Shown here piece by piece: positions 34,630 through 43,343 of a DNA stretch of 64,000 nt (positions are counted from its first letter, which is position 1; the number at the start of each line of letters is the position of its first letter). Below the pieces are notes generated by a model. It ran no database searches. It was not told the DNA's origin and saw nothing but the letters and a program-made list of their open reading frames with translations. The DNA comes from Aequoribacter sp049615385 (lineage in GTDB: Bacteria; Pseudomonadota; Gammaproteobacteria; Pseudomonadales; Halieaceae): assembly GCF_049615385.1 (NCBI RefSeq), contig NZ_JBMZFL010000002.1; one strand, given 5' to 3'. Position numbers and translations under genes: made by a program.

Positions 34630-36579
34630 ATGAGGTTTATGTTTCCTAAGAATAGTGCGACTCCCCGAGCCTGTTTTGCTGTACTTTTAGTTTATTTTCT
34701 AATGGGTGTAGAGCTTGCGTATTCTAATGCGGGAGTGGACCCCTTCGCTCTGCATCCGCAATACTCAAATGTTGCACTGTCGCCCGACGGTAAGTACTTG
34801 GCTATGAGTACAGAATTTGAGGGCGAACCGCAGATCGCGGTATTAGCTCTTGAGGGACGCAAACTCTCATCTCTCATAAGATTTAGCCATACCTCGCAAC
34901 CTGGCGCCTTTGAGTGGGCTAACAACGATCGCCTGGTAGTGTCATTGGCGATTCGCAGCGGCTTAAGTGAATCCCCCCTATTCACTGGCGAGCTCTACGC
35001 AATTAATCGAGATGGGACCCGCGGTAAGCACATATTTGGGCGTCGGGCCGTCGAGCCCCGATACGCGTCGGGTATGATGCTGGCGCCCGACGGAGATGAC
35101 CACATATTGGTGCAGGTGTATCCATGGAGTCGTAATAGTAGTGATCGTTTAACCGAGGTAGTGCGCGTGAACATTAACACGGGTAAGACTCGTCGTGTGG
35201 TGCGGTCTGATTTGCGTGGCGCGAACTTTTTGTTGGACCGAGATCTTGAGCCACGCTTTGCGATTGGGGCAGACGATATGGCTAATCAGATCATTTCGGT
35301 AAAGCAAGTAGGTGAATTGGGTTGGTCCAATTTTGAATCACCTTTTGATAGCGATTCCACACCTGTGGGCTTCGCGGATAATCCAGATCATGTATACGTT
35401 TTGGGTGCTACGGGACAAGACAACGGGGTAAATGGTCTTTACCGTTATGATTTAAAGACGAACGAATACGAGCGGCTATTTCACAAAGGTGACGCCGATG
35501 TGCAGTCCGCTGCTATCGATGGTGATGGTGAGTTGATCGGCGTCTCTACGGTCAAGGCTTACCCTGAATTCCATCTTATTAACGAAGAGCACGAATTAGC
35601 GGGTCTGATTGGGTCACTCCAAGCCACATTTCCCAAAGATACTGTGACGATCACGTCAACCACGAAGAATAACGATTATATTGTGTTGGTTGTGTCATCC
35701 CCGAATAAGACACCGGAATACTATTTGTACACGAGAGACACGAATCGTATTGAGTTCTTGTTCGATGCTTTTCCTTGGGTTGATGACGCCATGCTTGCGC
35801 CAACTACCGCCTTCGAATTGCAGGCGCGAGATGGCATGACACTTTATGGCTACCTGACTTTACCAAAAGGGCAGTCTAAAAATCTACCAACAGTAGTCAT
35901 TCCACATGGTGGTCCGCATGCACGGGACTACTGGCGCTATGACCCAATGGTTCAGCACCTCGCTACGGCTGGCTATGCCGTGCTTCAGGTCAATTTCAGG
36001 GGGTCTACCGGGTATGGCCGTCCCTTTATGGAGGCTGGCTATGGCGAGTGGGGGCGTAACATCCAGCACGATATTATCGATGCAACACGGTGGGCGATTA
36101 AGGATGGCGTTGCAGACCCTGATCGTATTGCAATTTACGGGGCGAGTTTTGGTGGTTACTCGGCAGTTCAGGCACCAATTTTAGAGCCAGATTTATACAG
36201 CGCTGCGATTGCCTATGTCGGCGTCTACGATTTGGATCTTTTATACACTACTGGCGATATTGAAACCACTCGCTGGGGTGCGGCCTACTTGGATAAAACA
36301 CTTCCCAAAACGGAGGACGAGCGGAAAGCCCAGTCCCCCGTGCATCGTGTGAAAGAATTAAAAACGCCTCTGTTCATAGTACATGGAGAGGACGACCCGC
36401 GAGCGGCGTATGATCACGCACTCGCGCTCAAAGACGCGTTAGACGAGATCGACTATCCATATGAGTGGCTCGTCAAAGACGGCGAGGGCCATGGATTTTA
36501 CAATGTCGAAAATCGTGCTGAACTCAACAAGAAAGTGCTAGATTTTCTTGCTAAGCATTTAAGTGCGCCTGAGAGTTAA
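34630..36579 (+). CDS. S9-family (prolyl oligopeptidase-type) peptidase
   Basis: 649 aa with a hydrophobic N-terminal export signal (ACFAVLLVYFLMGVELAYSNA). A seven-bladed beta-propeller-like region (HPQYSNVALSPDGKYLAMS and repeats) precedes a C-terminal alpha/beta hydrolase domain. The catalytic triad is Ser506 in YGASFGGYSAV, Asp589 in HGEDDPRAAYD, and His621 in GEGHGFYNVE. HGGPHARDYW and QVNFRGSTGYGRPF are S9C-type landmarks, so it resembles dipeptidyl- or acylaminoacyl-peptidases. It likely cuts oligopeptides in the periplasm after uptake by the preceding receptor. ATG 34639 is an alternative start. Confidence 0.9.
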   Translation: MRFMFPKNSATPRACFAVLLVYFLMGVELAYSNAGVDPFALHPQYSNVALSPDGKYLAMSTEFEGEPQIAVLALEGRKLSSLIRFSHTSQPGAFEWANNDRLVVSLAIRSGLSESPLFTGELYAINRDGTRGKHIFGRRAVEPRYASGMMLAPDGDDHILVQVYPWSRNSSDRLTEVVRVNINTGKTRRVVRSDLRGANFLLDRDLEPRFAIGADDMANQIISVKQVGELGWSNFESPFDSDSTPVGFADNPDHVYVLGATGQDNGVNGLYRYDLKTNEYERLFHKGDADVQSAAIDGDGELIGVSTVKAYPEFHLINEEHELAGLIGSLQATFPKDTVTITSTTKNNDYIVLVVSSPNKTPEYYLYTRDTNRIEFLFDAFPWVDDAMLAPTTAFELQARDGMTLYGYLTLPKGQSKNLPTVVIPHGGPHARDYWRYDPMVQHLATAGYAVLQVNFRGSTGYGRPFMEAGYGEWGRNIQHDIIDATRWAIKDGVADPDRIAIYGASFGGYSAVQAPILEPDLYSAAIAYVGVYDLDLLYTTGDIETTRWGAAYLDKTLPKTEDERKAQSPVHRVKELKTPLFIVHGEDDPRAAYDHALALKDALDEIDYPYEWLVKDGEGHGFYNVENRAELNKKVLDFLAKHLSAPES

Positions 36580-36839
36580 TGGTCTTTGTCACTTTGGGTT
36601 TTGCAGGCACTTGCGGCGCGAATGTATGCTAGGTCCGAAGGAAACAAGCATAGGTCTACCTTTTTGTGTGAGCTATACGAGTGTCCGAGTCTTGGGCCTT
36701 GGGCCAAACTCGGCGAGTAACTTTTTCTCGCAGTGAATAGAGCGGCATCCCGCCGGTCGCTAGATGCCTGCGGGCCCTTTTTTGATGGACGGTTATAAGT
36801 CTGTGATTTGGCTGCCGACAATGCGCGTTGAGCGTTAAA

Positions 36840-37079
36840 TCACGGCCGCCGCGTAAACGTATAATTTCTGCAATTCAGCCCGCGCCGCGCAACCTCCATC
36901 TCAATCTCGGGCGTGGGCAAGTAACCCTCGTCTGGATAGGCCGCGTCACACAATACTTTATTCGAGACTGAAGCGAGATCGTTGGGCTCTAAATTGGCTG
37001 TGTGGGCGGGATGGCCGGCACACCCGACCAGACCAGAGATACATATGCTGAGTAGCAAGGCGACTGGGATTAGCTTCAT
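36840..37079 (-). CDS. Small predicted lipoprotein
   Basis: 79 aa. MKLIPVALLLSICISGLVGC is a lipoprotein signal with lipobox LVGC (Cys20 would be lipidated). The short mature part, with two further Cys in VLCDAAYPDEG and RRGLNCRNYTF, resembles small proteobacterial lipoproteins in which these cysteines may form a disulfide. Function unknown. It starts 4 bp inside the end of the upstream FAD-dependent oxidoreductase gene, so expression is coupled, though a functional link is not shown. Confidence 0.8.
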   Translation of the reverse strand: MKLIPVALLLSICISGLVGCAGHPAHTANLEPNDLASVSNKVLCDAAYPDEGYLPTPEIEMEVARRGLNCRNYTFTRRP

Positions 37080-38380
37080 ACGAGGGACCTGACCTTTGGG
37101 CTGACTTTGTCTTTAAGGCTATAGAATAGCATGCCTGCGACGAGGGTTGACCACCTGAGTAATGGGCCTCCGGGGAAGCTTTTTATTGGAATTCGGCAAA
37201 GTTGTTCGAAGCCATCGCCTTGCCCGACTATCGCTTCGGCCATCAATTTACCGGCTAGTGTGCCAATCGATATACCGTGGCCCGAAAAACCCTGGGCGTA
37301 ATACACTTGCTGTTTAATGTGGCCTACATTTGGTAGACGGTTGCGCGTAATCGCCAGCGTGCCACCCCACCCGTGCGTAATCTGCGTTTGGGTTAGCTGT
37401 GGGTACCGGCTAAGCAGATGAGGTCTGACAAAAGCTTTAATGTTGTCGGGGAAGCGTCTCGAATAGGTCTCACCTCCGCCAAACAAAAGACGCTTATCTG
37501 CTGAAAGCTTCCAATAGTTGACGACAAACTGTGAGTCGGCAATGGCTACGTCCGAGCGAGTGATTGAGCGAGCCAGCTCTTCGGATAGGGGTTCCGTGGC
37601 GATCATGTAGTTGTTAATGGGCATGATCTTGCTGGTAAGGCGGGGCTCCAACTGGTCGATATAGGCGTTGCACGCGAGCACGACTTTATTTGCACAAACA
37701 GTGCCATGCTCGGTGTAAATCTTGACGGTATCGGAATTCTGTTGAATGCGAGTGACCTGCGTGTACTCGAAGATCTCACAGCCTAGTGTCTCGGCGGCTC
37801 TAGCCAGGCCGTGCACGTACTTGAGTGGGTGCAGGTGCTTGGCGTTGGAGTCGAGCACGCCGTCAATTAGGCCTTGTGCCTCGGTCTCTTGCTGAAGCTC
37901 CTGAGGGCTGAGATAGCGGGCGCCGCTGTAGTCGTAGACGGTGTGTAAATGGTCGACTTCACGCTGTAAGTCGGCGGTCAGCTTGGGGTTCGCAGATGCG
38001 AACAAATTACCGGTTTTAAGCTCGCATTCGATCTCAAATCGACAAATTAGCTCGCTGACCAAATCTACGGCCTCTAAGCCAAGCTGCCACAGAGCTTTTG
38101 CATGCTCTAAACCCAGCCAGCGCTCTAAAATCAGCTGACCGCGCCGTTGTCCTACACCCACGTGACCACCATTGCGACCGGAGGCGCCATAACCTGCGGT
38201 TTTGGCTTCTAGCACCATCACGTTTAACCCAAGGTCACGCAGTGCGATCGCTGCCGATAGGCCGGTAAGACCAGCGCCTATGACGCAGACATCGGTGTGG
38301 CGGTCGCCACTTAAGTGGGCGCGCTCTGTTTGCTTTGGGCTCGAGGCTTGATACCAAGACTTTGGGTCGAAAGAATTCAA
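37076..38380 (-). CDS. FAD-dependent amine oxidoreductase (DAO/PuuB-like)
   Basis: 434 aa. Dinucleotide-binding loop VCVIGAGLTGLSAAIALRDLG (about 32-50) is followed by VLEAKTAGYGASGRNGGHVG, the flavin-attachment neighbourhood of the DAO family; GWGGTLAITRNRLPNVG and YYAQGFSGHGISIGTLAGKL are the C-terminal FAD contacts. It is most like gamma-glutamylputrescine oxidase (PuuB/OrdL), which oxidises a polyamine intermediate; glycine, sarcosine or other amines are alternatives. No other puu genes are present. A LysR regulator gene is divergent 177 bp away and might control it. Confidence 0.88.
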   Translation of the reverse strand: MNSFDPKSWYQASSPKQTERAHLSGDRHTDVCVIGAGLTGLSAAIALRDLGLNVMVLEAKTAGYGASGRNGGHVGVGQRRGQLILERWLGLEHAKALWQLGLEAVDLVSELICRFEIECELKTGNLFASANPKLTADLQREVDHLHTVYDYSGARYLSPQELQQETEAQGLIDGVLDSNAKHLHPLKYVHGLARAAETLGCEIFEYTQVTRIQQNSDTVKIYTEHGTVCANKVVLACNAYIDQLEPRLTSKIMPINNYMIATEPLSEELARSITRSDVAIADSQFVVNYWKLSADKRLLFGGGETYSRRFPDNIKAFVRPHLLSRYPQLTQTQITHGWGGTLAITRNRLPNVGHIKQQVYYAQGFSGHGISIGTLAGKLMAEAIVGQGDGFEQLCRIPIKSFPGGPLLRWSTLVAGMLFYSLKDKVSPKVRSLV

Positions 38381-38557
38381 GAGACTGTAGTTTTTCGCAA
38401 TTTTGGGCAGTGTACCCTAGGGTGGTCCGGCTAGGTAGTTATCCGTTTTTTATTTAGACAAAACGCAAATTGCTATTATCGGCCGCGGTGACTTCGTGGT
38501 TCGCGATGAGGGCATGAAAACCCTTGCTATTTCACTAAAGCAGGTCAAAATCCGCCT

Positions 38558-39403
38558 ATGGATACCGAGTTATTGCGCACCTTCTTAGAAGTCAAAGCCA
38601 CTCGACATTTTGGTCGAGCGGCCGATAACCTATTCATTACTCAGGCGGCAGTCAGTGCACGTATTAAGCAGCTAGAATCCTACTTCGGCGCACCTTTATT
38701 TCATCGCGATCGCAACAATATCCAGTTAACCCCCGAAGGTGAGCGTTTGGTTCCACACGCGGAATCGATATTGTTTTCTTTGCTGCGAGCCAGACAGGAT
38801 TTTGCGCTACGGGAGGGCGGCGATTTGCGTTTGAGCGTCGGTATTCGCCAAGGGCTCTGGTGCGATACCCTGCAGTCGTGCTTTGACCAACTTCACGATG
38901 AAATAGGGGATTTGAAACTGCACGTCGAGACCCTGTCGCAAGAAATGATCGCGAAAAAGTTGCGAGAGGGTGCGCTCGATACGGCTCTGGTGTTTGATAC
39001 GCCGGCGGCCCCCGAGCTCGAGTCTCATTGCGTCGGCGATTTGCACTTGCGGCTATTTGCGCATCACAGCATCAAGAATTTGGCTGAAGCAGTGAGCACG
39101 CGTTACATATACTTGCAGTGGGGCACAGCTTTTTCACGCTTTCACGTTCGCCAAGTGACGAAAGACCCTTTTCCTTACTTGCAAACCAACATGGTGGACG
39201 CGGCCATAGCGCAGGTTATACGCCAGCAGGGTGCGTGCTTCTTTCCTGAAGCCATGCAATCGACCTTGCATGAGCAGGGCATTTGTAGAGTGTCAGAGGC
39301 GCCAGAGTTCGACACGCCTCTTACTTTACTAGTGCACCCTTACATGCGCACCAGCCCAGTGGTTCGCCGTCTTAAGCAACAGCTCAGTAATTTGAGTCTG
39401 TAG
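38558..39403 (+). CDS. LysR-family transcriptional regulator (HdfR-like)
   Basis: 281 aa. The winged helix-turn-helix lies at the N terminus: MDTELLRTFLEVKATRHFGRAADNLFITQAAVSARIKQLES, then FHRDRNNIQLTPEGERL. This wording is close to HdfR, a regulator of flagellar and other genes in E. coli. The C-terminal part is a type 2 periplasmic-binding fold for an effector. It is transcribed away from the amine oxidoreductase gene, the usual arrangement for a LysR target, though in HdfR-type regulators the target may be elsewhere. A GC-rich hairpin follows. Confidence 0.92.
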   Translation: MDTELLRTFLEVKATRHFGRAADNLFITQAAVSARIKQLESYFGAPLFHRDRNNIQLTPEGERLVPHAESILFSLLRARQDFALREGGDLRLSVGIRQGLWCDTLQSCFDQLHDEIGDLKLHVETLSQEMIAKKLREGALDTALVFDTPAAPELESHCVGDLHLRLFAHHSIKNLAEAVSTRYIYLQWGTAFSRFHVRQVTKDPFPYLQTNMVDAAIAQVIRQQGACFFPEAMQSTLHEQGICRVSEAPEFDTPLTLLVHPYMRTSPVVRRLKQQLSNLSL

Positions 39404-39458
39404 AGTTCGACGGACCAGAAGCGTCGTGAATGTAGTGTCGGTGGGATAAAGGGGTATA

Positions 39459-39488
39459 GCCCGCCCAAGGGGGCGTGTATGGGCGGGT
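39459..39488. terminator. GC-rich hairpin between convergent genes
   Basis: Arms CCCGCCC (39460-39466) and GGGCGGG (39481-39487) with a 14-base loop, between the LysR gene and the facing small acidic protein gene. TTTT appears only about 11 bases after the arm, so it is at best a weak terminator on the plus strand. Confidence 0.4.
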
Positions 39489-39511
39489 GACGCAGTGTCT
39501 TTTAACTTGCC

Positions 39512-39724
39512 TTAAAGATCGTCGAAGCTTAAATCGTAATAACCGATCTCTTCGCGTAAGCGACGTTCTTCCATGCGCAGTTCGGCACGCCGTCGTTTTT
39601 CCGCAAGTTGCTGTTTTTCCGATAGATTATTCAATGGCACGTCTATGTCATCGTCCAAGCCCATACCTTCATCGTCAAAATCGTCGAGATCGCCGGTATC
39701 GTCGCTGTCGTCATGCTTTGCCAT
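39512..39724 (-). CDS. PA3496-family small acidic/basic protein
   Basis: 70 aa. The first half is very acidic (DDSDDTGDLDDFDDEGMGLDDD), the second half is a charged helix, RRRAELRMEERRLREEIGYYDLSFDDL, whose EERRLREEI-x-x-YDL ending matches small proteins of the PA3496 family, named as putative envelope-integrity proteins. No signal peptide or membrane helix. Despite its size I consider it real because of the conserved C terminus and the neighbouring HdfR-like gene. Its molecular role is not known. Confidence 0.8.
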   Translation of the reverse strand: MAKHDDSDDTGDLDDFDDEGMGLDDDIDVPLNNLSEKQQLAEKRRRAELRMEERRLREEIGYYDLSFDDL

Positions 39725-40089
39725 CTGTCACACTCCAACATTCGGTGAGCCAATTTCGCGCAATATCACTTACACCTTGACCCCTGTAAAACAAAAAATA
39801 TTTAATTTTTCGATTAAATATTTTTATCGAAAGCGGCGGCTTGTGTGGCTCCCAGCCTCTGTATTCGCCGTAAAATACTCATCGTCCATGATGTGGCACA
39901 AGCCGCTGCTTCCTTATAAGGGTTGCAGGTGCCGTGCCAAGTTTTGGATTCTATCGGGTGAAATCTATAAGCGGATGTTTTTAAAAGATTTTGTGGGTTA
40001 TTGATGGCGTCGACTAATACCGGCGTGGGCTTTTTTGCTACCCAATCCAGCGCGCAAGTGAGTTCGGACACGTCCGCGGACGCGTCCTG
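39725..40089. other. Intergenic region, no gene seen
   Basis: 365 bp between the start of the PA3496-family gene and the end of aroK. Short open frames here have no recognisable product. It holds a 13-bp AT-only inverted repeat (39794-39825) and, near aroK, a GC-rich imperfect palindrome GGACACGTCC/GGACGCGTCC (40066-40075 and 40078-40087). Confidence 0.6.
39794..39825. repeat. Perfect 13-bp AT-rich inverted repeat
   Basis: AAAAATATTTAAT (39794-39806), loop TTTTCG, ATTAAATATTTTT (39813-39825). Both arms are pure A/T, unlike the surrounding DNA. It is about 70 bp upstream of the PA3496-family start. It may be an operator, a bidirectional terminator, or a nucleoid-protein site. Confidence 0.8.
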
Positions 40090-40614
40090 CTAGTCGCGCA
40101 ATAGCTTTGCGATAGCATCTGCTATGGTCTCGGGTTTGGCTGAATCACTGCAATCGATGGTGATATCTGCCCACGCGCAATAAAGTGGATGCCGTTGCTG
40201 ATACAGCTCTTCGTAGCTCGTATTCTGACTTTTCGCCATACCGCGGGGCGCGTCTTGTGCGACCCGATCTTGCAAAGTCAAAAGAGGGACGTCGAGAAAC
40301 ACTACAGGCCCCAGCGCTTTCAGTTTTGTCATCAGTGGCTGGCTATAAATAACACTACCCCCCGTTGCAATTACTTCGGACTGGAAATCGATGTTTAACA
40401 ACAGGGATTCTTCCAGCGCTCGGAAGTAATCCAGACCCTTGGTATCCATGATGGTTTGGAGTGTGGCGTTTTCGCAGCGTTCAAGGTCATCATCGGTATC
40501 GTGAAATCTGAGTTTGAGAGCTTTTGCCAAATAACGACCTACGCTCGATTTACCAGCTCCGGGCATGCCGATCAAAGTTACGCAGTTCTGTTCTTTGTTT
40601 GTGCCGTTGCTCAT
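40090..40614 (-). CDS. aroK: Shikimate kinase
   Basis: 174 aa from ATG 40614; the longer frame to 40665 adds a non-conserved tail. It phosphorylates shikimate at O3 with ATP in aromatic amino-acid synthesis. P-loop GMPGAGKSSVGRYLA (16-30), HDTDDDLE for shikimate/Mg contacts, FRALEESLL, ATGGSVIY and the lid segment APRGMAK are visible. aroB is not adjacent, unlike in many gammaproteobacteria, so this may be a second, stand-alone shikimate kinase (AroL-like). It is divergent from gcvT; the 125-bp gap holds both promoters. Confidence 0.85.
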   Translation of the reverse strand: MSNGTNKEQNCVTLIGMPGAGKSSVGRYLAKALKLRFHDTDDDLERCENATLQTIMDTKGLDYFRALEESLLLNIDFQSEVIATGGSVIYSQPLMTKLKALGPVVFLDVPLLTLQDRVAQDAPRGMAKSQNTSYEELYQQRHPLYCAWADITIDCSDSAKPETIADAIAKLLRD

Positions 40615-40739
40615 TGATTTAAATGCCCTACAATAAGCCCCATATTGTAAGGCGTATATCGCCAACCGATAAGCCCTTTACTTTGCTCTATGGCTTGTGG
40701 CTGATTAGTCTGCCTAGGCCACAACTTCAGGAACTTACC

Positions 40740-41849
40740 ATGAGCTTAAAAAGCGTCCCTCTAGAGTCACTACATCAAACGTTAGGTGCCAAGCTTGTGC
40801 CTTTTGCTGGCTACAATATGCCCGTTCAGTACCCAACTGGAATTATCAAAGAACATTTGCATACGCGCACAGCCGCTGGCTTGTTTGACGTGTCGCATAT
40901 GGGGCAGGTTGTCGTTAGTGGGGAAGGGGTTGTGTCTGCGCTTGAAGCTTTAATGCCGGCCGATCTGGAGGGTCTGGCTGTGAACGCCCAAACCTATTCG
41001 TTGCTGACCAATGAAGCGGGTGGAGTCATTGACGATTTGATCGTTACACGTTGGGCAGAGGATCAATTCATGTTGGTGATTAATGCCGGCTGCAAAGACA
41101 AAGATCTTGAGCATTTGCGCTCGCATTTGGCGAGTGTGAATTTAGAGGTGCTTAGCCAGCATTCGCTTTTGGCCTTGCAGGGCCCCAAAGCGCGCGCGGT
41201 GATGAATGACCTGCTGCCAGAGACCCAGAATTTGGTTTTCATGACAGGCACCTGGGCACAATTTGACGGCGAGGAAGTGTATGTCACGTGCTCGGGCTAC
41301 ACTGGCGAAGACGGGTTTGAAATATCGGTCCCAAATTCGCATGTCGAGGCCTTAGCGCAAAAACTTTTGGCACACGCAGATGTGCTGCCCATTGGTCTTG
41401 GCGCTCGTGATTCGTTACGTTTAGAGGCAGGCTTGTGTCTTTATGGGCACGAACTCGAAGAAAACATATCACCCATTCAAGCTGGCTTAAAATGGGCCAT
41501 CGCTAAAGCTCGCAGACACGAGGGTGCGCGTGCTGGCGGTTACTTGGGCAGTACTATTATCGAGGCGCAGTGGGTCGAGGGTACTGACACAGTCAGAGTG
41601 GGTCTAAAAGTATTGGGTAAACGCCCAGTGCGTGAAGGCGCGGCCATCTTTGATGCACAACAACGGCAGGTCGGCACGGTGTGTTCCGGTGGTTTTGGGG
41701 CGACCCTCGAGCAGCCCGTGGCGATGGCGTACGTAAGTGCTGAGACAGCGGCGCTTGGCACCGTTTTATTTGCGGATGTTCGCGGCAAACTGGTGGACGT
41801 CGAAGTCGCCAAAACACCATTTGTCGCACAGCGCTATTTCCGCGGTTGA
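40740..41849 (+). CDS. gcvT: Glycine-cleavage T protein (aminomethyltransferase)
   Basis: 369 aa from ATG 40740, AGGA 7-8 bp upstream. GcvT releases ammonia from the aminomethyl group on the H protein and transfers the methylene to tetrahydrofolate. Visible: HTRTAAGLFDVSHMGQVVVSG (about 41-60), GGVIDDLIVTRW, LALQGPKA, CSGYTGEDGFEISVP, and LGARDSLRLEAGLCLYGHEL with the folate-contact residues, then the C-terminal barrel. No gcvH or gcvP follows; instead an amidase comes 30 bp downstream. Those genes may be elsewhere, or this could be a related folate-dependent demethylase. Confidence 0.88.
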   Translation: MSLKSVPLESLHQTLGAKLVPFAGYNMPVQYPTGIIKEHLHTRTAAGLFDVSHMGQVVVSGEGVVSALEALMPADLEGLAVNAQTYSLLTNEAGGVIDDLIVTRWAEDQFMLVINAGCKDKDLEHLRSHLASVNLEVLSQHSLLALQGPKARAVMNDLLPETQNLVFMTGTWAQFDGEEVYVTCSGYTGEDGFEISVPNSHVEALAQKLLAHADVLPIGLGARDSLRLEAGLCLYGHELEENISPIQAGLKWAIAKARRHEGARAGGYLGSTIIEAQWVEGTDTVRVGLKVLGKRPVREGAAIFDAQQRQVGTVCSGGFGATLEQPVAMAYVSAETAALGTVLFADVRGKLVDVEVAKTPFVAQRYFRG

Positions 41850-41879
41850 GCGCATATAAAACACCAATAAGGAAACACC

Positions 41880-43343
41880 ATGACTCAGATAATTTACCGC
41901 AGCGCATTTGAGCTCGCCAAAGACATCAAGGCCGGTACACTGTCGTCAGAGCGCGTGCTTGATTTTTATCTCGATAGAATCCAGCGCTTTAATCCCGCCT
42001 TAAATGCAGTGGTCGCGATGGATATCGATACAGCCCGAGCGCGCGCTAAAGCCGCGGATCTAGCCGCCGGGCGCGGTGAAGATTGGGGGCCTCTGCATGG
42101 TGTGCCCATCACGGTAAAAGATGCGCTAGCCACTCAGGGTTTAGTCACAGTGGGTGGCATACCCGCGCGCGCTGGCCAAGTGCCCGAGACCGACGCGGTT
42201 AGCGTTGCGAGATATCGTGCCGCAGGCGCCATTATTGTGGGTAAAACCAATGTGCCCTTTATGAGTGCCGACTTACAAAGCTACAACGAGGTGTACGGTG
42301 TGACCAACAACCCGTGGAACATCGAGCGCACTTGTGGTGGGTCGTCAGGTGGCGCTGCCGCGGCCTTGGCGGCGGGTCTGTCGGCTCTAGAGGTCGGCAG
42401 TGACATCGGCGGTTCTATTCGAACGCCGGCGCACTTTAACGGCGTCTTTGGTCATAAACCTTCTTATGGCATTGTGTCACAGCAGGGCCATATCCCACCG
42501 GGTCAAACAGTGATTACCGAGTCTGATTTGTCGGTAGTGGGCCCACTCGGCGTCTGTGCAGCGGACGTGGCTCAAGCACTAGATGTACTGCTCGGCCCGG
42601 GCCCTATGGATGCCAAAGCTTGGCGCGTGGATCTGCCGCCTGCACGTTTCGAATCCATAAATGACCTGCGTGTGGCGGTTTGGGCAGACGATGAGTTTTG
42701 CCCAGTAGATACGGACATTCGTGACGCAATTGTAGCCGCGGGTCGCTCCTTAGAGACCGCGGGCGCAAGGGTAGATTTTGAAGCGCGCCCCAAGTTAGAT
42801 TTGGCTGAGAATCATCGCACCTACCTACACTTATTGATGTCAGTTATGGGCGCCGGTATGCCACAGTCAGTATTTGATATGGCACAAAAAGTGGCTTCTT
42901 CGGCCGATCCAAACGATCACTCGGATAGTTTAGAACAAATGCGCGGCATTGCTATGAGTCATCGCGATTGGGCCAAGGCCTCAGAGCAGCGCCTGAAAAA
43001 TCGTGCCGAGTGGGAGCGATTCTTCGAGCAATACGATGTGATTTTGTGCCCCTGTGCACCCGCGACAGCGTTCGCGCATGATCACACGCCCGACATGTCG
43101 GCTCGTCGCCTTACCATTAACGGCGAGCAGCGGCCCTACACCGATATGATGCGTTGGGCTGGTGTGACTTTGAATGCAGGCTTGCCTGCCTCGGTAGCAC
43201 CGGTTGGTATGAGCCGCGACGGCATGCCCATTGGTGTGCAAATTGCGGGCGCCTATCTAGAAGATAAAACGACGCTGGCGGTGGCTGCATTGCTGGAACA
43301 GCACCATCAGGGCTTTGTTCCGCCCCCGGGTTACGCCGACTAA
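41880..43343 (+). CDS. Amidase-signature hydrolase
   Basis: 487 aa. It hydrolyses a carboxylic amide to acid and ammonia with a Ser-cisSer-Lys triad: K80 in GVPITVKDALAT, cis-Ser156 in CGGSSGGAAAA, and nucleophile Ser179 in EVGSDIGGSIRTPA. No GatB or GatC gene is present, so it is not the aminoacyl-tRNA amidotransferase. The start ATG follows AAGGAAACACC. It is in a tight plus-strand pair with gcvT and converges with a FAH-type hydrolase gene (4-bp overlap of stops). Natural amide substrate unknown. Confidence 0.92.
   Translation: MTQIIYRSAFELAKDIKAGTLSSERVLDFYLDRIQRFNPALNAVVAMDIDTARARAKAADLAAGRGEDWGPLHGVPITVKDALATQGLVTVGGIPARAGQVPETDAVSVARYRAAGAIIVGKTNVPFMSADLQSYNEVYGVTNNPWNIERTCGGSSGGAAAALAAGLSALEVGSDIGGSIRTPAHFNGVFGHKPSYGIVSQQGHIPPGQTVITESDLSVVGPLGVCAADVAQALDVLLGPGPMDAKAWRVDLPPARFESINDLRVAVWADDEFCPVDTDIRDAIVAAGRSLETAGARVDFEARPKLDLAENHRTYLHLLMSVMGAGMPQSVFDMAQKVASSADPNDHSDSLEQMRGIAMSHRDWAKASEQRLKNRAEWERFFEQYDVILCPCAPATAFAHDHTPDMSARRLTINGEQRPYTDMMRWAGVTLNAGLPASVAPVGMSRDGMPIGVQIAGAYLEDKTTLAVAALLEQHHQGFVPPPGYAD

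Noticed and set aside
36576..36821. Open frame of 81 codons on the minus strand after the S9 peptidase gene
   Set aside because: No signal peptide, domain or ribosome-binding site; composition looks non-coding.
39814..40071. Open frame of 85 codons on the minus strand in the gap before aroK
   Set aside because: No recognisable motif, no ribosome-binding site, and the codons look like random frame; likely chance.
40066..40087. GC-rich palindrome just after the aroK stop, as a terminator
   Set aside because: Arms are imperfect and no T-run follows on the minus strand.
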